Virus record (IMG/VR): IMGVR_UViG_3300010297_000105
Coordinates: 1 to 21,807 of that record
Direction: 5' to 3' (one strand)
Origin: a virus
DNA length: 21,807 nucleotides
Below are positions 1 to 8,384 of the stretch, in pieces (position 1 is the stretch's first letter; every line of letters starts with the position of its first letter). Below the pieces are notes generated by a model that saw only the letters and a program-made list of their open reading frames with translations, was not told the DNA's origin and searched no databases. Both the position numbers and the translations under genes were made by a program.

Positions 1-575
1 GTATTAAACCAGAAATCATCATTCCAATGAGTCCACCAAAGACGCTTGGTTTGTAATTCCACATTGTTAACCTTTACAACAAATCGTGATCTGTTTTCTC
101 CGCTTATTGCTATATGCCTAACATACAGAGCTTCGCCAGGAGCAAGCGTTTTACTGATAACTGTAGTATTCGCTCCTGCAGCCAGATTGTTAGCCTGACT
201 GAATAAATAAGTAGACTTAGCTACTTTTAAACCTGCAGGCACACCGCCTGGGTTTAAAGGGTCGTCAGGATCGGCACCCTGAGCAACGTCTTCACAATCT
301 TGAGTCCATTCTCTTATTTCAGGAACACTTGCAACAACATTTCCCTCATCGTCATAATTAAAGAATCTGTAAAGGGATGGGGCTGGTGAAGTCTGGACTA
401 TGTTTGGGTTAACTTTTGATCGATTTCCGATAGGAACGGTATTAACCCTGGTCTTGTATTGCTCAACAAGGTGGCCTTCATCATCGAAAATGTTACAAAT
501 TTTCTGAAGTAGATTATTGTTTTCAAGTTCTAACCACTTCTCTATATCTGCATTAAAAGCTGTAAATGTTGGCAA
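1..575 (-). CDS. Structural protein downstream of capsid gene, partial (C-terminus beyond window)
   Basis: Open frame of about 191 codons that runs off the left edge. No ATG occurs in the visible frame and a TGA lies in frame three codons before position 575, so the start is almost certainly the TTG at 575, preceded by AGGTGA. The visible part has no signal peptide. Its second half (reading around ALYVRHIAISGENR and WWTHWNDDFWF) alternates hydrophobic and polar residues, as a beta-sandwich would. The place just after the capsid gene suggests a head-decoration, neck or tail-associated virion protein; that is inference from synteny. It is separated from the capsid gene by a strong hairpin, so it is probably made at a lower level. 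I do not recognise the family with certainty. Confidence 0.75.
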   Translation of the reverse strand, partial: MPTFTAFNADIEKWLELENNNLLQKICNIFDDEGHLVEQYKTRVNTVPIGNRSKVNPNIVQTSPAPSLYRFFNYDDEGNVVASVPEIREWTQDCEDVAQGADPDDPLNPGGVPAGLKVAKSTYLFSQANNLAAGANTTVISKTLAPGEALYVRHIAISGENRSRFVVKVNNVELQTKRLWWTHWNDDFWFN

Positions 576-585
576 TTGTCACCTA

Positions 586-610
586 CTAGAAAGAGGGGCC
601 GAAGCCCCTC
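586..610 (-). terminator. Intrinsic terminator after the capsid gene
   Basis: On the minus strand the 7-bp stem GAGGGGC/GCCCCTC encloses a TTCG tetraloop and is followed by TTTCT. The tract is short, so it probably lets some transcripts through to the TTG-started gene. It sits 12 bp past the capsid stop codon. Confidence 0.75.
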
Positions 611-622
611 GTGCTATTTCTA

Positions 623-1951
623 TTAGAAATTCAATGAGTGAATCACACCACAATGAGATGGCTTGCTAACAATAAGCTCACCGAAGAATCTTGTATCGAT
701 GATGTACTTATATCCAGAACCATCAGTTGCTCTGATTTCATAGAATTGCTTCCCATCAGGAGCAGTTCTTCTTTCAAAGAAATCGTTAGAGAAAAGCTTA
801 ACAGCCGACCAGTCGATCATGTAAACAATGTCGTCGTCCATTTCTTGTACACCAACAATAGTTAGTTTACCTTTAACGCCAACAACATCGATTTCAGTCC
901 AACCAAATGCGTTTACTCTAGTGTCAGCTACTCTGAAGTCACGTCCGTAACCACCAGACTCACCGAGTTCTAGGTTTCTCATACAGTGAGCAAGTCTCTT
1001 GTATGACATAATGTAGTCAGTAGGGTTACCCTTACCAACTTCTCTTGTTACATTGTATGCATCAAAAAGCTTCTCTAGGAAGTTGTTGGCAACGATACCT
1101 TCAGCAGTCCCGTCAATATTTACAGCTTGTAAATGTGGGTATGCAAGCTTGCTAATACCAAAAAGAGTTGAAGAAGCACCTGGAACACCTGGGGCTAAAA
1201 GTTGCTCTCTTAGAGATGTAAAACCTCTACCAGCAATCGAAGCGCCTTTAACAAAAAGCTTGTCACCAGCAGCTACAGAAGTAGGTCCAGCACCACCGTC
1301 GTTAAGAGCAGCAAGGTTAGCAGTAGCAGTTAAAGCCTTGTCTGTGTAAAGCGTAATCAACTTAGCACTGATATCAATTTGACCAACATAAAGTCCGTCT
1401 TGAGCGTTTTCACCAGCAGCCTTGTTTTGACCAACAACACCAACCTCGAAGAATTGACCGATAGACAATCTAGCAGGTCTGTCTACAGCAACAACACCGT
1501 TAGCAAGGTCTTCACCTGGCTCACCTAGAACTAAACTAGCGTGGTGTGTACCGTTGAGAAGGTTAACAGAAACAACTTCTTTCATTCTTCCGATGAACGC
1601 CTCTAGACGATCGGGAAGGATTTTTAAGAATGATTGCTTCATGTCACCGTGACGAGCCAAGTCGTGATCGTTGAATACCATAGAACCCCAAATCTCTTTG
1701 TAGTCCGTAACAGTACCGTTCACTGGCTTGTCTTCGTTGATCTCATCTTCTAATGTCATTTGCCCGTAAGCAAAAGAACTGGCATGAGCGCCCATAAAAG
1801 GAACTCTTAAAGTCCCACCTTTCCAGGTTTTATCTTTGTCTACTTTTCCAAGGAAGTAGTCCCTTTTCATTACCTCTTCAAACAATAGCTCATAGGGCAT
1901 ATACTCTTTAAGCATTGTATTGAAGTCGGCATTAGTTGTAGTAAATGGCAT
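623..1951 (-). CDS. Major capsid (coat) protein, HK97 fold
   Basis: A 442-residue protein placed directly after portal and scaffold, the standard slot for the coat protein; that length fits the family. It forms the icosahedral shell around the scaffold core. The N-arm (residues 1-60) has a helix followed by the motif WKGGTLRVPF at 43-52, typical of coat-protein N-arms. Residues about 140-250 look like an inserted glycine-rich beta domain (turns such as GVVGQNKAAGENAQDG), comparable to insertion domains of podovirus coat proteins. The C-terminal part is rich in aromatic residues. The ATG at 1951 has an AGGAG site 5-6 nt upstream, 13 bp from the scaffold stop. The N-arm motif recurs at the end of the gene at 8450-8803. 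The assignment rests on synteny plus sequence character. Confidence 0.92.
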   Translation of the reverse strand: MPFTTTNADFNTMLKEYMPYELLFEEVMKRDYFLGKVDKDKTWKGGTLRVPFMGAHASSFAYGQMTLEDEINEDKPVNGTVTDYKEIWGSMVFNDHDLARHGDMKQSFLKILPDRLEAFIGRMKEVVSVNLLNGTHHASLVLGEPGEDLANGVVAVDRPARLSIGQFFEVGVVGQNKAAGENAQDGLYVGQIDISAKLITLYTDKALTATANLAALNDGGAGPTSVAAGDKLFVKGASIAGRGFTSLREQLLAPGVPGASSTLFGISKLAYPHLQAVNIDGTAEGIVANNFLEKLFDAYNVTREVGKGNPTDYIMSYKRLAHCMRNLELGESGGYGRDFRVADTRVNAFGWTEIDVVGVKGKLTIVGVQEMDDDIVYMIDWSAVKLFSNDFFERRTAPDGKQFYEIRATDGSGYKYIIDTRFFGELIVSKPSHCGVIHSLNF

Positions 1952-1964
1952 AATGCTCTCCTAT

Positions 1965-3014
1965 TTACGCAACCCCAGAAGGAATCTGTCCCGAAAGCTC
2001 TTTCAGTCTCTCTAAAGTCATTCTGTCATTAATCTTATTAGAGTTATTTCCAGTGACCTTGGGGATCGTCGGTTGCTTTTCAACGACTTTTACCTGCTGT
2101 ACAGGTTGCTTATTATTAACTTTAGTTTCATGTTGTTCTTCAGACTTAGCTGCTAATGCTTCAATAAGAGGTCTTCTCATTTCGTACGCCTGTTTAACGA
2201 CTTCAGCCATTTCTGGATAAACCTTATGACCGCTTTCTTCAAACATTTTTGTACCAACTGCGATAACATCTTTCTCGAAGTCATAACCAACCTCGCCTAA
2301 CTTTTGTACTCCGGCAGAGTATTCGTCAGAATCCAAAATTGTCCTTAGCTGGTTCTTTTCTTCGGCAATGATCCTTTCGTGATCAACGTCTTGAAAACTA
2401 CCAACCTGACTTTCAAGGTGTTCAACCCTGTCCCTGAGTTTGCGCTCGGATTCAATCACCTTGCGCTGTTCTTCTGGAAGCTCTTGAAACTCAAGTATGC
2501 TTTCGGCATAATCAAGCAAGTCTTCCTTGTCCCAGCCAATGATCTGCACTAATCGATCCCAATCCTTATCGTCTCGGAGACTCTTAATGTTTTTGAACCC
2601 ATCAACCATTCTATGTAGTTGTGGACTAAGCTCATCTAACTGGCTCTGCAGCTCACTGTTCTTAGTTTTGTATCCGTCTAACCCAGCAGCTCTTGTATAC
2701 AAATCACGGAGACGATCTTCAGCCTCTTTTGTCGTGACAGCAGCTCTTAGGGCTTCGTCAAATTCCAAAACCTCATCTTTAACCTTGTAAGTAAAGTCTG
2801 GCGTGTACTCTACTAATTCTTCGGATGCCTCGACTTCAGGTTGCGCCCGGTCTTCCATGGTTTCAACTTGCTCGCTTTCGGCTGGCTCGTGAGTACCATT
2901 GGCTAATTCCTTAAGGTCTTCAATGCTTGTAATCTGCTCTGAAGATGAATCTTCCTCAACGCTTTCGACATCTTGTACTAATTCCTCTTCTACACTCTCA
3001 TTTTCTAAACTCAT
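1965..3014 (-). CDS. Capsid assembly scaffolding protein
   Basis: A 349-residue, very hydrophilic protein. The first 80 residues are strongly acidic and Glu/Ser-rich, residues about 95-215 form heptad-like helices (candidate coiled coil), and the end has more basic residues around KVVEKQPTIPKV. Scaffolding proteins of podoviruses have this build: a disordered acidic part, a long helical body and a basic C-terminal segment that touches the coat protein. The gene sits between portal and coat, as in P22- and T7-type phages. Its ATG overlaps the portal stop as ATGA and has an AAGGAG site. No protease motif is visible, so a scaffold that leaves intact is more likely than a self-cleaving one. Confidence 0.82.
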   Translation of the reverse strand: MSLENESVEEELVQDVESVEEDSSSEQITSIEDLKELANGTHEPAESEQVETMEDRAQPEVEASEELVEYTPDFTYKVKDEVLEFDEALRAAVTTKEAEDRLRDLYTRAAGLDGYKTKNSELQSQLDELSPQLHRMVDGFKNIKSLRDDKDWDRLVQIIGWDKEDLLDYAESILEFQELPEEQRKVIESERKLRDRVEHLESQVGSFQDVDHERIIAEEKNQLRTILDSDEYSAGVQKLGEVGYDFEKDVIAVGTKMFEESGHKVYPEMAEVVKQAYEMRRPLIEALAAKSEEQHETKVNNKQPVQQVKVVEKQPTIPKVTGNNSNKINDRMTLERLKELSGQIPSGVA

Positions 3015-5074
3015 TCTAAAACTCCTTGGGCTTGCGGCCCTGGCATAGGTATAATATTACCAGCTTGCGGCTGGTTTGATTGAGTATCTTGGCCTATTGA
3101 GGCTTGAGAACTTAAAGGGATTCTATCAATTTCTTCTGCGAATCTCCCCTGGTCTTGTAGTTTTTGCATCAGCCAACTGATTGATTCTGATGGAATTTTA
3201 ACTCTTTCCACCCTATTTGTAGCAGGATTAAACCACGAAGTATTGACTGTAGTTAGGAATCCACCCATTGGAATCATTCCCATCTTAGCCTGTTCAGCGG
3301 ATCGTTTCTGCTCAGTATAAATCATCTCATGCTGATCTAGTTTTTGCTCATATCTTTGTTGGATTTCAGGACTTAAGAACCTGTAGTCCGATTTCTTCAT
3401 TCTGTGGGTCAATGCCTGTATCATAAACTCATGATTCTCGTACAGTTTGACCGGAACCTCTTCTCCTCTGTCTAGAGCCAGTATATCGTTATTTGCATTA
3501 TCCTGGTCTACAGTGAGAGTAGAGAATATCTGCTTCTCATTTCCAAAAGGAAGATTTTTAATGATGTTACCAATCTGATCCGGTGACAACGATGAGCCAG
3601 CATACTGTAAAGTCTGAGTGGCTGCGAGAATCTTCCCGAATCTACTCTCAACATCACCTGAAGACGCTGCGATCTTAATCTCATATCCAGCATCATCCAT
3701 TCTTTTAAACTCAGCTATATTCACAGCTTCAAGTCTGCCTGCGATCTTAACCATATGGTCTTCAGTCAAATACTGCTTAGCCATGGCAAGAATCGTCTTA
3801 GCAATGTTAATTTCAAACCGCTGAAACTTCTCAGCATACTTGGCAAATCGCTTCTTCTCCTTCATGGATCTAAATAGAAGCTGGTAGGGATCACCAATCT
3901 GTTCTTTTTCTTCAAGAACAAATGAAAGGTTAACAGCTTGATACATTTCCTGAACTTGCGAAAGCTTGTAATCTAAATACTGCGCTCCACTTCGACCAGG
4001 TTGAATGACGGGCTGCTGACCACTTACCTGAAATGCTCTAACGCCATGCAGGTATCCACCATTGCTAAGCTTAGTACCCTTTTGGATATAAACCTTGTCG
4101 TCGCCCAATGTTATTTGATGCTCCGCCATTTTGGATGAACTACGGTTAATCTCAACTTGGTACGGACGACATACTTTAATGATTGACGTTGACCGTGGGG
4201 AGGTAGTCATCTCATCAAAGCCTTGGCAAATAATAGGATAGATACCAAAAGGCAGTTCACCTTCAGATAATATAAAATAATCCGAAAATAGGATGTAATA
4301 CCCATTCGGATACTCTTTGTTTTTATTTGGCTTAAGGAACAATTCATAAACCATAACTTGGTCTTCGGCTTCTCTGTACTCGCCTGTTGCTCCATCAAAT
4401 ATCTTCATCGTCTTTTTCTCAGACGTGCTGATTGATTTTGATTTGTCTGGTTGAAACTCCTCAACGAGCTTCTTGTAGTCATCTACATTGATCATCTGCT
4501 CGTGAATCCACCAGGCATTTTCTTTTTCACTTCTTGCGTTTGGATCCCTTTTCATGTCAAATGCAAAGATCCTATCTACGACAAACTCACCCTGCCTAAA
4601 CTCGTTCCCTTTATCGTCTAAGCCGACAACTGGCCCTAAATCATAGTCATATCTGACTTTGGCAAAAACCTCTCCGATTGTGATGAAGTCGTTTGCAAAT
4701 TTAGCCTTTGCGTCTTCCCAATCGTTAGTTTTTCTGGCCCAACCCAATACAGCATTATTCATTTCCGCTGCTTTAACATCATGAAGTTCGTCTTCATTGT
4801 ATGGAACAGCCTCTGCTGACGGATTAGCCTCTATAATAGAGTTTTCGTAAATATTTGTAATTCTATGGACGTGGTTTTGGGTAAGTCTGAGCTTTTGTTT
4901 TTTTGTGATTACACCACGAGTTCGAAGTTCGTCATATACGACATTAGACTTCTTTCTGTAGTGGTCGCCCATCTTGAGTAATATGTTAGTACGCTGCTCT
5001 GCAAAAAGAGCATCATCTACTCTTTTGCCAGTTTTGTACATAGTCATTAGCTTAGAATGTTTATATTTAGGCAC
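3011..5074 (-). CDS. Portal protein, P22 type
   Basis: A 687-residue protein, close to the length of P22-family portals (about 725). It would form the ring at one head vertex through which DNA enters and on which the terminase docks. The N-terminal part (residues 50-110) has the recurrent portal signature around LTQNHVHRITNIYENSIIEA. Next comes a beta-rich wing section, and the second half carries long helices (around residues 340-470) suited to the stem and crown. The end is Gln/Pro-rich and probably flexible. The start is a GTG at 5074, inside the last codons of the 122-residue gene (8-nt overlap), with GGGGAAG upstream. Its stop overlaps the scaffold start by 4 nt. Confidence 0.93.
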   Translation of the reverse strand: MPKYKHSKLMTMYKTGKRVDDALFAEQRTNILLKMGDHYRKKSNVVYDELRTRGVITKKQKLRLTQNHVHRITNIYENSIIEANPSAEAVPYNEDELHDVKAAEMNNAVLGWARKTNDWEDAKAKFANDFITIGEVFAKVRYDYDLGPVVGLDDKGNEFRQGEFVVDRIFAFDMKRDPNARSEKENAWWIHEQMINVDDYKKLVEEFQPDKSKSISTSEKKTMKIFDGATGEYREAEDQVMVYELFLKPNKNKEYPNGYYILFSDYFILSEGELPFGIYPIICQGFDEMTTSPRSTSIIKVCRPYQVEINRSSSKMAEHQITLGDDKVYIQKGTKLSNGGYLHGVRAFQVSGQQPVIQPGRSGAQYLDYKLSQVQEMYQAVNLSFVLEEKEQIGDPYQLLFRSMKEKKRFAKYAEKFQRFEINIAKTILAMAKQYLTEDHMVKIAGRLEAVNIAEFKRMDDAGYEIKIAASSGDVESRFGKILAATQTLQYAGSSLSPDQIGNIIKNLPFGNEKQIFSTLTVDQDNANNDILALDRGEEVPVKLYENHEFMIQALTHRMKKSDYRFLSPEIQQRYEQKLDQHEMIYTEQKRSAEQAKMGMIPMGGFLTTVNTSWFNPATNRVERVKIPSESISWLMQKLQDQGRFAEEIDRIPLSSQASIGQDTQSNQPQAGNIIPMPGPQAQGVLE

Positions 5075-5435
5075 TTACTTCCCCACCGAGTTGAACTTGT
5101 TCATATAGCACAGGATTTGTTAACTTTAACTCTTCCAGCTCTTCTTCTGATAGAGAATCCTCGTTCTCAACTAAATCCTTCTCGTCAATACCATTATTAA
5201 CCATTTCACTACCGTTTGCAACATTTCTTGCTAAATCTGAGATGCTAACCTCTTGCAATCCAGCCATATCGCTAAATTCGATCTCGAAATTCGCACATTT
5301 GAAGCTTTTTACGCCTGATTGACCTGCTACTTTAATAATTTCACAGATATCAATAGTATTCTGCCCATTCTCCGATTTCGTCGTCGATGTCTTGCATCTC
5401 TTCTTCTTCGTCTGCTTTGCTTCTGATGTAGTCAT
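5067..5435 (-). CDS. Unknown 122-residue protein between terminase and portal
   Basis: Not recognised. The first 27 residues are Lys/Thr-rich (KKKRCK at 11-16). The middle contains a short predicted beta segment around KSFKCANFEIEFSD, and the last 45 residues are strongly acidic (EENEDSLSEEELEEL-like). The ATG at 5435 has an excellent GAGGAGG site 9 nt upstream. The gene overlaps the 3' end of the large terminase by 86 nt in another frame and the portal start by 8 nt, so translation is probably coupled. Placement between terminase and portal suggests a packaging accessory or head-completion role, but nothing in the sequence proves it. Confidence 0.8.
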   Translation of the reverse strand: MTTSEAKQTKKKRCKTSTTKSENGQNTIDICEIIKVAGQSGVKSFKCANFEIEFSDMAGLQEVSISDLARNVANGSEMVNNGIDEKDLVENEDSLSEEELEELKLTNPVLYEQVQLGGEVSA

Positions 5436-6936
5436 TTGGCCTCGCCTCCTCAGGTGAACCTGGTTTTGGTTTATTTGAATTTTCGCTTACGTCAACTTTT
5501 CCATTTAATACATCTTCCCAATTTAATGGGATTTGCGTGATCGCGTATCTAACAGAATCAATGAAATCATCCCTTGCCGATTTTTTATCTGCGTCATGAG
5601 CAAGCGATTCCAGCTCTTCAACAAGTTTAATCGACTCATCTTCAATATCATCTGGATCATAGTAGATAACAAACATACCCGTTTTAAAAGCAGTATTCAA
5701 GGCCATCTCGCCTAAACTATGATCTTTTTTAGCCTTCTCCCAGCTATCAGCATTTCCTGCAATCGTACCAAAATCTGCAGACGCATAATCGTACGCCTGC
5801 TTTACGGGCGTTATTGATCCCCTTGATCTGGTGTAGAACTTATAAACATCTCCTGCTGTGGTTTTGATCCTGTCAAGCCTTCTGCCTCTGAACCACCTTA
5901 TCTTAGTAAGGTCAGGACTGACCATAAGAAAACTATAAGCGCTAGGATGTCCAGTTTTTCCACCAGAACCGATATCAACACCTGAGTAAACCGACCAGCC
6001 ACGAGGAACACCTTTGAAGTATTTACCATCCTTAGTTTTTGGATAAGGTCTGTAATTTTTGTCTCTATCAAACGCCTCATACTTAAGCCCCTCGTCCCTG
6101 ACGAACTTACCATAAACTCTTCTATTTACTTCTGCTTTCGATTTACAGTTTGCTATAACCTGTCTAATTCTTGGGATGGTCCAGGTAGATGGAGTCCCGT
6201 CAGAATACTCCAGGCAATCGAACATTGATATCTGAATCTTCCAAGCGTCTGCCCAAGGCTGCTCTTCGCCTTTTCTTACGCCTTCAATAACTCTCTTCCA
6301 AAAATCCTGCCCAATAGTTGCGGTAAATGCCATGCTAAAATAGCCATCGGATGCAAACAAACGAGCCTGAAGCTCAGGTAGCAAATGTTCAGGAAGCTCC
6401 TCATCGCAGTCAATCGCCCATACTGTACCTGACTGTAGATCGTGTACGTCCTGATTATAAGTCTTAAAGTATATGCGGTAGCCTGAATTGAACTCGATGT
6501 ACTTAACAACCTTGTTTTTTCGCACAATTTTCCAGCCATAAACAGGATGATCCTTAAATTCTCCAGTAGGCAAGTAGTATGGAACCCACTTGTTTTCTAT
6601 CTCATCCGTAACCGTATCCTGGTTAGGGTATAGATACCAACTGTAAGGTTTTGCATTAGAATTTACTTCAAACTGAGCAGGCCATAATTCTGGCCATAAA
6701 TCTGGCTCAGTAGCGATATGAATACGATCTTTAATCTGAATCGTAGACTTACCAATCTGATTAGCAGCACAAAGTAATCTTTTTTTGTTAAACCTTGCGT
6801 TCTGGTAATCGTCCTGCCATTTGTAATTTTTTAAACCGTAGAGATGCGGAAGGCCTTCTTTAAGCCTCAGCTTTTCCTGCATCAGCCTTACTTGCTGAAG
6901 CTTTAGGTTTAGTAAATCGTTTTGGTTTTGCGACAT
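5350..6936 (-). CDS. terL: Terminase large subunit (packaging ATPase and nuclease)
   Basis: A 528-residue protein, a normal TerL length. The ATPase half shows a Walker A-like AANQIGKS at 57-64, Walker B VWAIDCDEE at 172-180 with the catalytic Glu, and coupling motif AFTAT at 203-207. The RNase H-like nuclease half has candidate metal-binding acids at D321 (SGVDIGSG), D384/D388 (YDYASADFG) and D457/D460 (RDDFIDSVRYA). It cuts concatemeric DNA and pumps it through the portal. The C-tail is very acidic (ADEEEEMQDIDDE). The ATG at 6936 follows AAAGGA; a later Met at about residue 19 is a weaker alternative. It overlaps the gene before it by 77 nt and the gene after it by 86 nt. Confidence 0.97.
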   Translation of the reverse strand: MSQNQNDLLNLKLQQVRLMQEKLRLKEGLPHLYGLKNYKWQDDYQNARFNKKRLLCAANQIGKSTIQIKDRIHIATEPDLWPELWPAQFEVNSNAKPYSWYLYPNQDTVTDEIENKWVPYYLPTGEFKDHPVYGWKIVRKNKVVKYIEFNSGYRIYFKTYNQDVHDLQSGTVWAIDCDEELPEHLLPELQARLFASDGYFSMAFTATIGQDFWKRVIEGVRKGEEQPWADAWKIQISMFDCLEYSDGTPSTWTIPRIRQVIANCKSKAEVNRRVYGKFVRDEGLKYEAFDRDKNYRPYPKTKDGKYFKGVPRGWSVYSGVDIGSGGKTGHPSAYSFLMVSPDLTKIRWFRGRRLDRIKTTAGDVYKFYTRSRGSITPVKQAYDYASADFGTIAGNADSWEKAKKDHSLGEMALNTAFKTGMFVIYYDPDDIEDESIKLVEELESLAHDADKKSARDDFIDSVRYAITQIPLNWEDVLNGKVDVSENSNKPKPGSPEEARPNDYIRSKADEEEEMQDIDDEIGEWAEYY

Positions 6937-7111
6937 CTATCCGTCCTTTAGGAACAAGCTCAAAAACGCAGCCGAGAATAGTGCCGGATAAAGAAAAATG
7001 AGTAGCCCCAACACTATAGCCGTTTTCATCAATCCATTGCCTAGCATTCTCAAGTGATTTATCCAGTTCTTTTGCATACTTCATGTCTCCCATTACAGTT
7101 TTATAATTCAC
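6860..7111 (-). CDS. Unknown 83-residue protein upstream of terminase
   Basis: Not recognised. Residues 1-55 look folded (helix KELDKSLENARQWIDENG, then a beta-like stretch SLSGTILGCVFELV). The tail is Lys/Ala-rich and low in complexity (KPKASASKADAGKAEA), so it is probably disordered. It starts with a GTG whose bases overlap the TGA of the preceding gene (GTGA), with GGGAGG 5 nt upstream. This coupling also supports the reality of the preceding overlapping gene. Its 3' end overlaps the terminase start by 77 nt. A terminase cofactor is possible by position only. Confidence 0.75.
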   Translation of the reverse strand: MNYKTVMGDMKYAKELDKSLENARQWIDENGYSVGATHFSLSGTILGCVFELVPKGRIDVAKPKRFTKPKASASKADAGKAEA

Positions 7112-7314
7112 TGTATCCTCCCTAGTTTTTTAAGATTCTTTCCTGATATCGCGATAATCTCCCGATTCAAGCTCAATAGTTCCTGCGTCCTTTGTTTTAC
7201 TGAGTAGTCCATCAACAGTCTTCTTGTCTCCAGAATCTCCGACAGCTCGATTTCCCTTTCTATCGCTAAATCCCTGATCGCCATGTTCCACTCGATCTCC
7301 TTTTCCAAATCCAT
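7108..7314 (-). CDS. Unknown 68-residue helical protein, overlapping out of frame
   Basis: Lies almost entirely inside the 3' end of the 268-residue gene, in another frame (about 185 nt shared). It is supported by its own AGGAGAG site exactly 7 nt before the ATG at 7314, and by the GTGA coupling of its stop to the next gene. The product is a continuous charged helix (EKEIEWNMAIRDLAIE, then RTQELLSLNREI) likely to form a coiled coil. The shared DNA gives the longer protein a Gly/Asp/Lys-rich, probably disordered tail, which is the usual relationship when a new gene arises by overprinting. Function unknown. Confidence 0.65.
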   Translation of the reverse strand: MDLEKEIEWNMAIRDLAIEREIELSEILETRRLLMDYSVKQRTQELLSLNREIIAISGKNLKKLGRIQ

Positions 7315-7936
7315 CTATATTCTCTCCTAGTTTAGACTGAAGCTCTTTAAGCTTCTCTTCAACTGCACTCATATTCATTGTTCCAGCTCCAGCCCCGGCT
7401 GAGTTGCTGGGTCTATCTGTATGAACTGATACTTGCCGCTGGACAGCCGTACCTTTGATGCGATCTTCGAGGTTTTTAATAACTTGGAGTAGAACAAGAG
7501 CTTTTTTAGCGTCAACTTCTGTGATCCATTCCCACTCACCTTCGTCGCTTTTGACTTTTTTTCTTGTGGTGATTTCCATATTGATGAGTTCGTCATATCT
7601 TTCCGTAACCTTATCCAAAGCAGCCATAGTTCTATTTTCATATGTAGTAAGCGGATTAATGATCCATGCCATAGCATATGGATTCTTAATCATGTCGTAG
7701 AATGATTCTTTATGCATGATGTTTCTATACACCCTCGCTACAACCATCCTGCGGCCTTCACTCTGTGCTTTGGTAATTTCTTCCCAGAATGATCTTTTTA
7801 CTTCATAAAGTTTGATATTTGGATCAACTTCTTGACGAAGTTTCTCTTCAGACATTTCCATGATATGCTCAGGAATCTTCTCTATACATTCCTTAACTTT
7901 GTCTGAATATACGGTAATTGCACTCTCTTCACTCAC
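7130..7936 (-). CDS. Probable terminase small subunit
   Basis: A 268-residue, mostly helical protein two short genes upstream of the large terminase. Residues 40-110 (around KRSFWEEITKAQSEG, KESFYDMIKNPYAMAWII and NPLTTYENR) recall, from memory, a family of podovirus small terminases or DNA maturases with the pattern FWxE...Fy..i..P..mAW.i.P...Y. Small terminases bind the packaging start site and stimulate the large subunit. Residues after about 175 (NSAGAGAGT) look flexible, followed by a short helix and a polar tail shared with an overlapping gene. The start is a GTG that shares one base with the TAG of the preceding gene, with GAGGA upstream. The helix-turn-helix expected of some small terminases is not obvious, so the call is moderate. 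Confidence 0.5.
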   Translation of the reverse strand: MSEESAITVYSDKVKECIEKIPEHIMEMSEEKLRQEVDPNIKLYEVKRSFWEEITKAQSEGRRMVVARVYRNIMHKESFYDMIKNPYAMAWIINPLTTYENRTMAALDKVTERYDELINMEITTRKKVKSDEGEWEWITEVDAKKALVLLQVIKNLEDRIKGTAVQRQVSVHTDRPSNSAGAGAGTMNMSAVEEKLKELQSKLGENIDGFGKGDRVEHGDQGFSDRKGNRAVGDSGDKKTVDGLLSKTKDAGTIELESGDYRDIRKES

Positions 7937-8250
7937 TAAGTCCTCGTCGGTATAATTGCCTGACCTTGTGCGGCAGGTTCAACAGGGATCAACTGATCAA
8001 CTGTTCCTGGCATAGTCGGTGACTTCTCGCTCATCAACGATCTTACAAGGTCTTCTTTTATACTAGACTCCTTTTCTCGTGCCTTCAACTCATTTTGTAC
8101 AGCTTTTTGCTCGTTTTTCTGTAATTCCAACTGGTTAATGCGCACGTCAAAGAGTTTGCCAATCTGGTCTTTTTCCAGCTTTAACTGCTGTAATTGCTCA
8201 TCAATAGATAACATTTTTGCGTCTGAAACGCCTTTTGCTAGGTCTGACAT
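7936..8250 (-). CDS. Unknown 104-residue coiled-coil protein
   Basis: Not recognised. Residues 15-75 are a strong coiled-coil candidate (heptads in IDEQLQQLKLEKDQIGKL and on to ELKAREKES), followed by a Pro-containing flexible end. It is the first gene of the packaging operon. The ATG at 8250 has AAGGAGAGG 6 nt upstream, and a good sigma70-type promoter lies about 100 nt further up (8356-8384). The stop shares a base with the next GTG. No membrane segment is present. It could be an oligomeric accessory to the terminase. Confidence 0.8.
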   Translation of the reverse strand: MSDLAKGVSDAKMLSIDEQLQQLKLEKDQIGKLFDVRINQLELQKNEQKAVQNELKAREKESSIKEDLVRSLMSEKSPTMPGTVDQLIPVEPAAQGQAIIPTRT

Positions 8251-8288
8251 AATAAACCTCTCCTTAACTCAATGATAGCATGGAATTG

Positions 8289-8346
8289 ATGGGAGTCAAA
8301 AACCCATAGACAGACTGATGCTTACTCCTGTGGGCTACTCTCCCAC
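8289..8346 (-). other. Two hairpins in the 5' leader of the packaging operon
   Basis: In the transcript from the promoter at 8356-8384, GTGGG/CCCAC (8330-8346, 7-nt loop) is followed by ATGGG/CCCAT (8289-8307, 9-nt loop). Both lie between the predicted start of transcription and the ribosome site of the first gene. They may stabilise the mRNA or tune translation. I see no known riboswitch and no tRNA fold. Confidence 0.35.
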
Positions 8347-8355
8347 CCCATACAT

Positions 8356-8384
8356 ATCATAAAATCCGTAAATAGCTGAATCAA
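8356..8384 (-). promoter_or_regulatory. Sigma70-type promoter of the packaging/head operon
   Basis: On the minus strand TTGATT (8379-8384), exactly 17 nt, then TATGAT (8356-8361). Transcription would begin near 8349 and read into the gene at 8250 and the whole head operon. Confidence 0.65.

Noticed and set aside
638-865. Plus-strand frames opposite the head genes (for example 638-865, 1053-1349, 2527-2790)
   Set aside because: Mirror frames of well-supported minus-strand genes, with no ribosome sites and implausible compositions.
8281-8349. tRNA-like succession of hairpins
   Set aside because: No pairing acceptor stem and no T-loop consensus; the stems are explained as leader hairpins.
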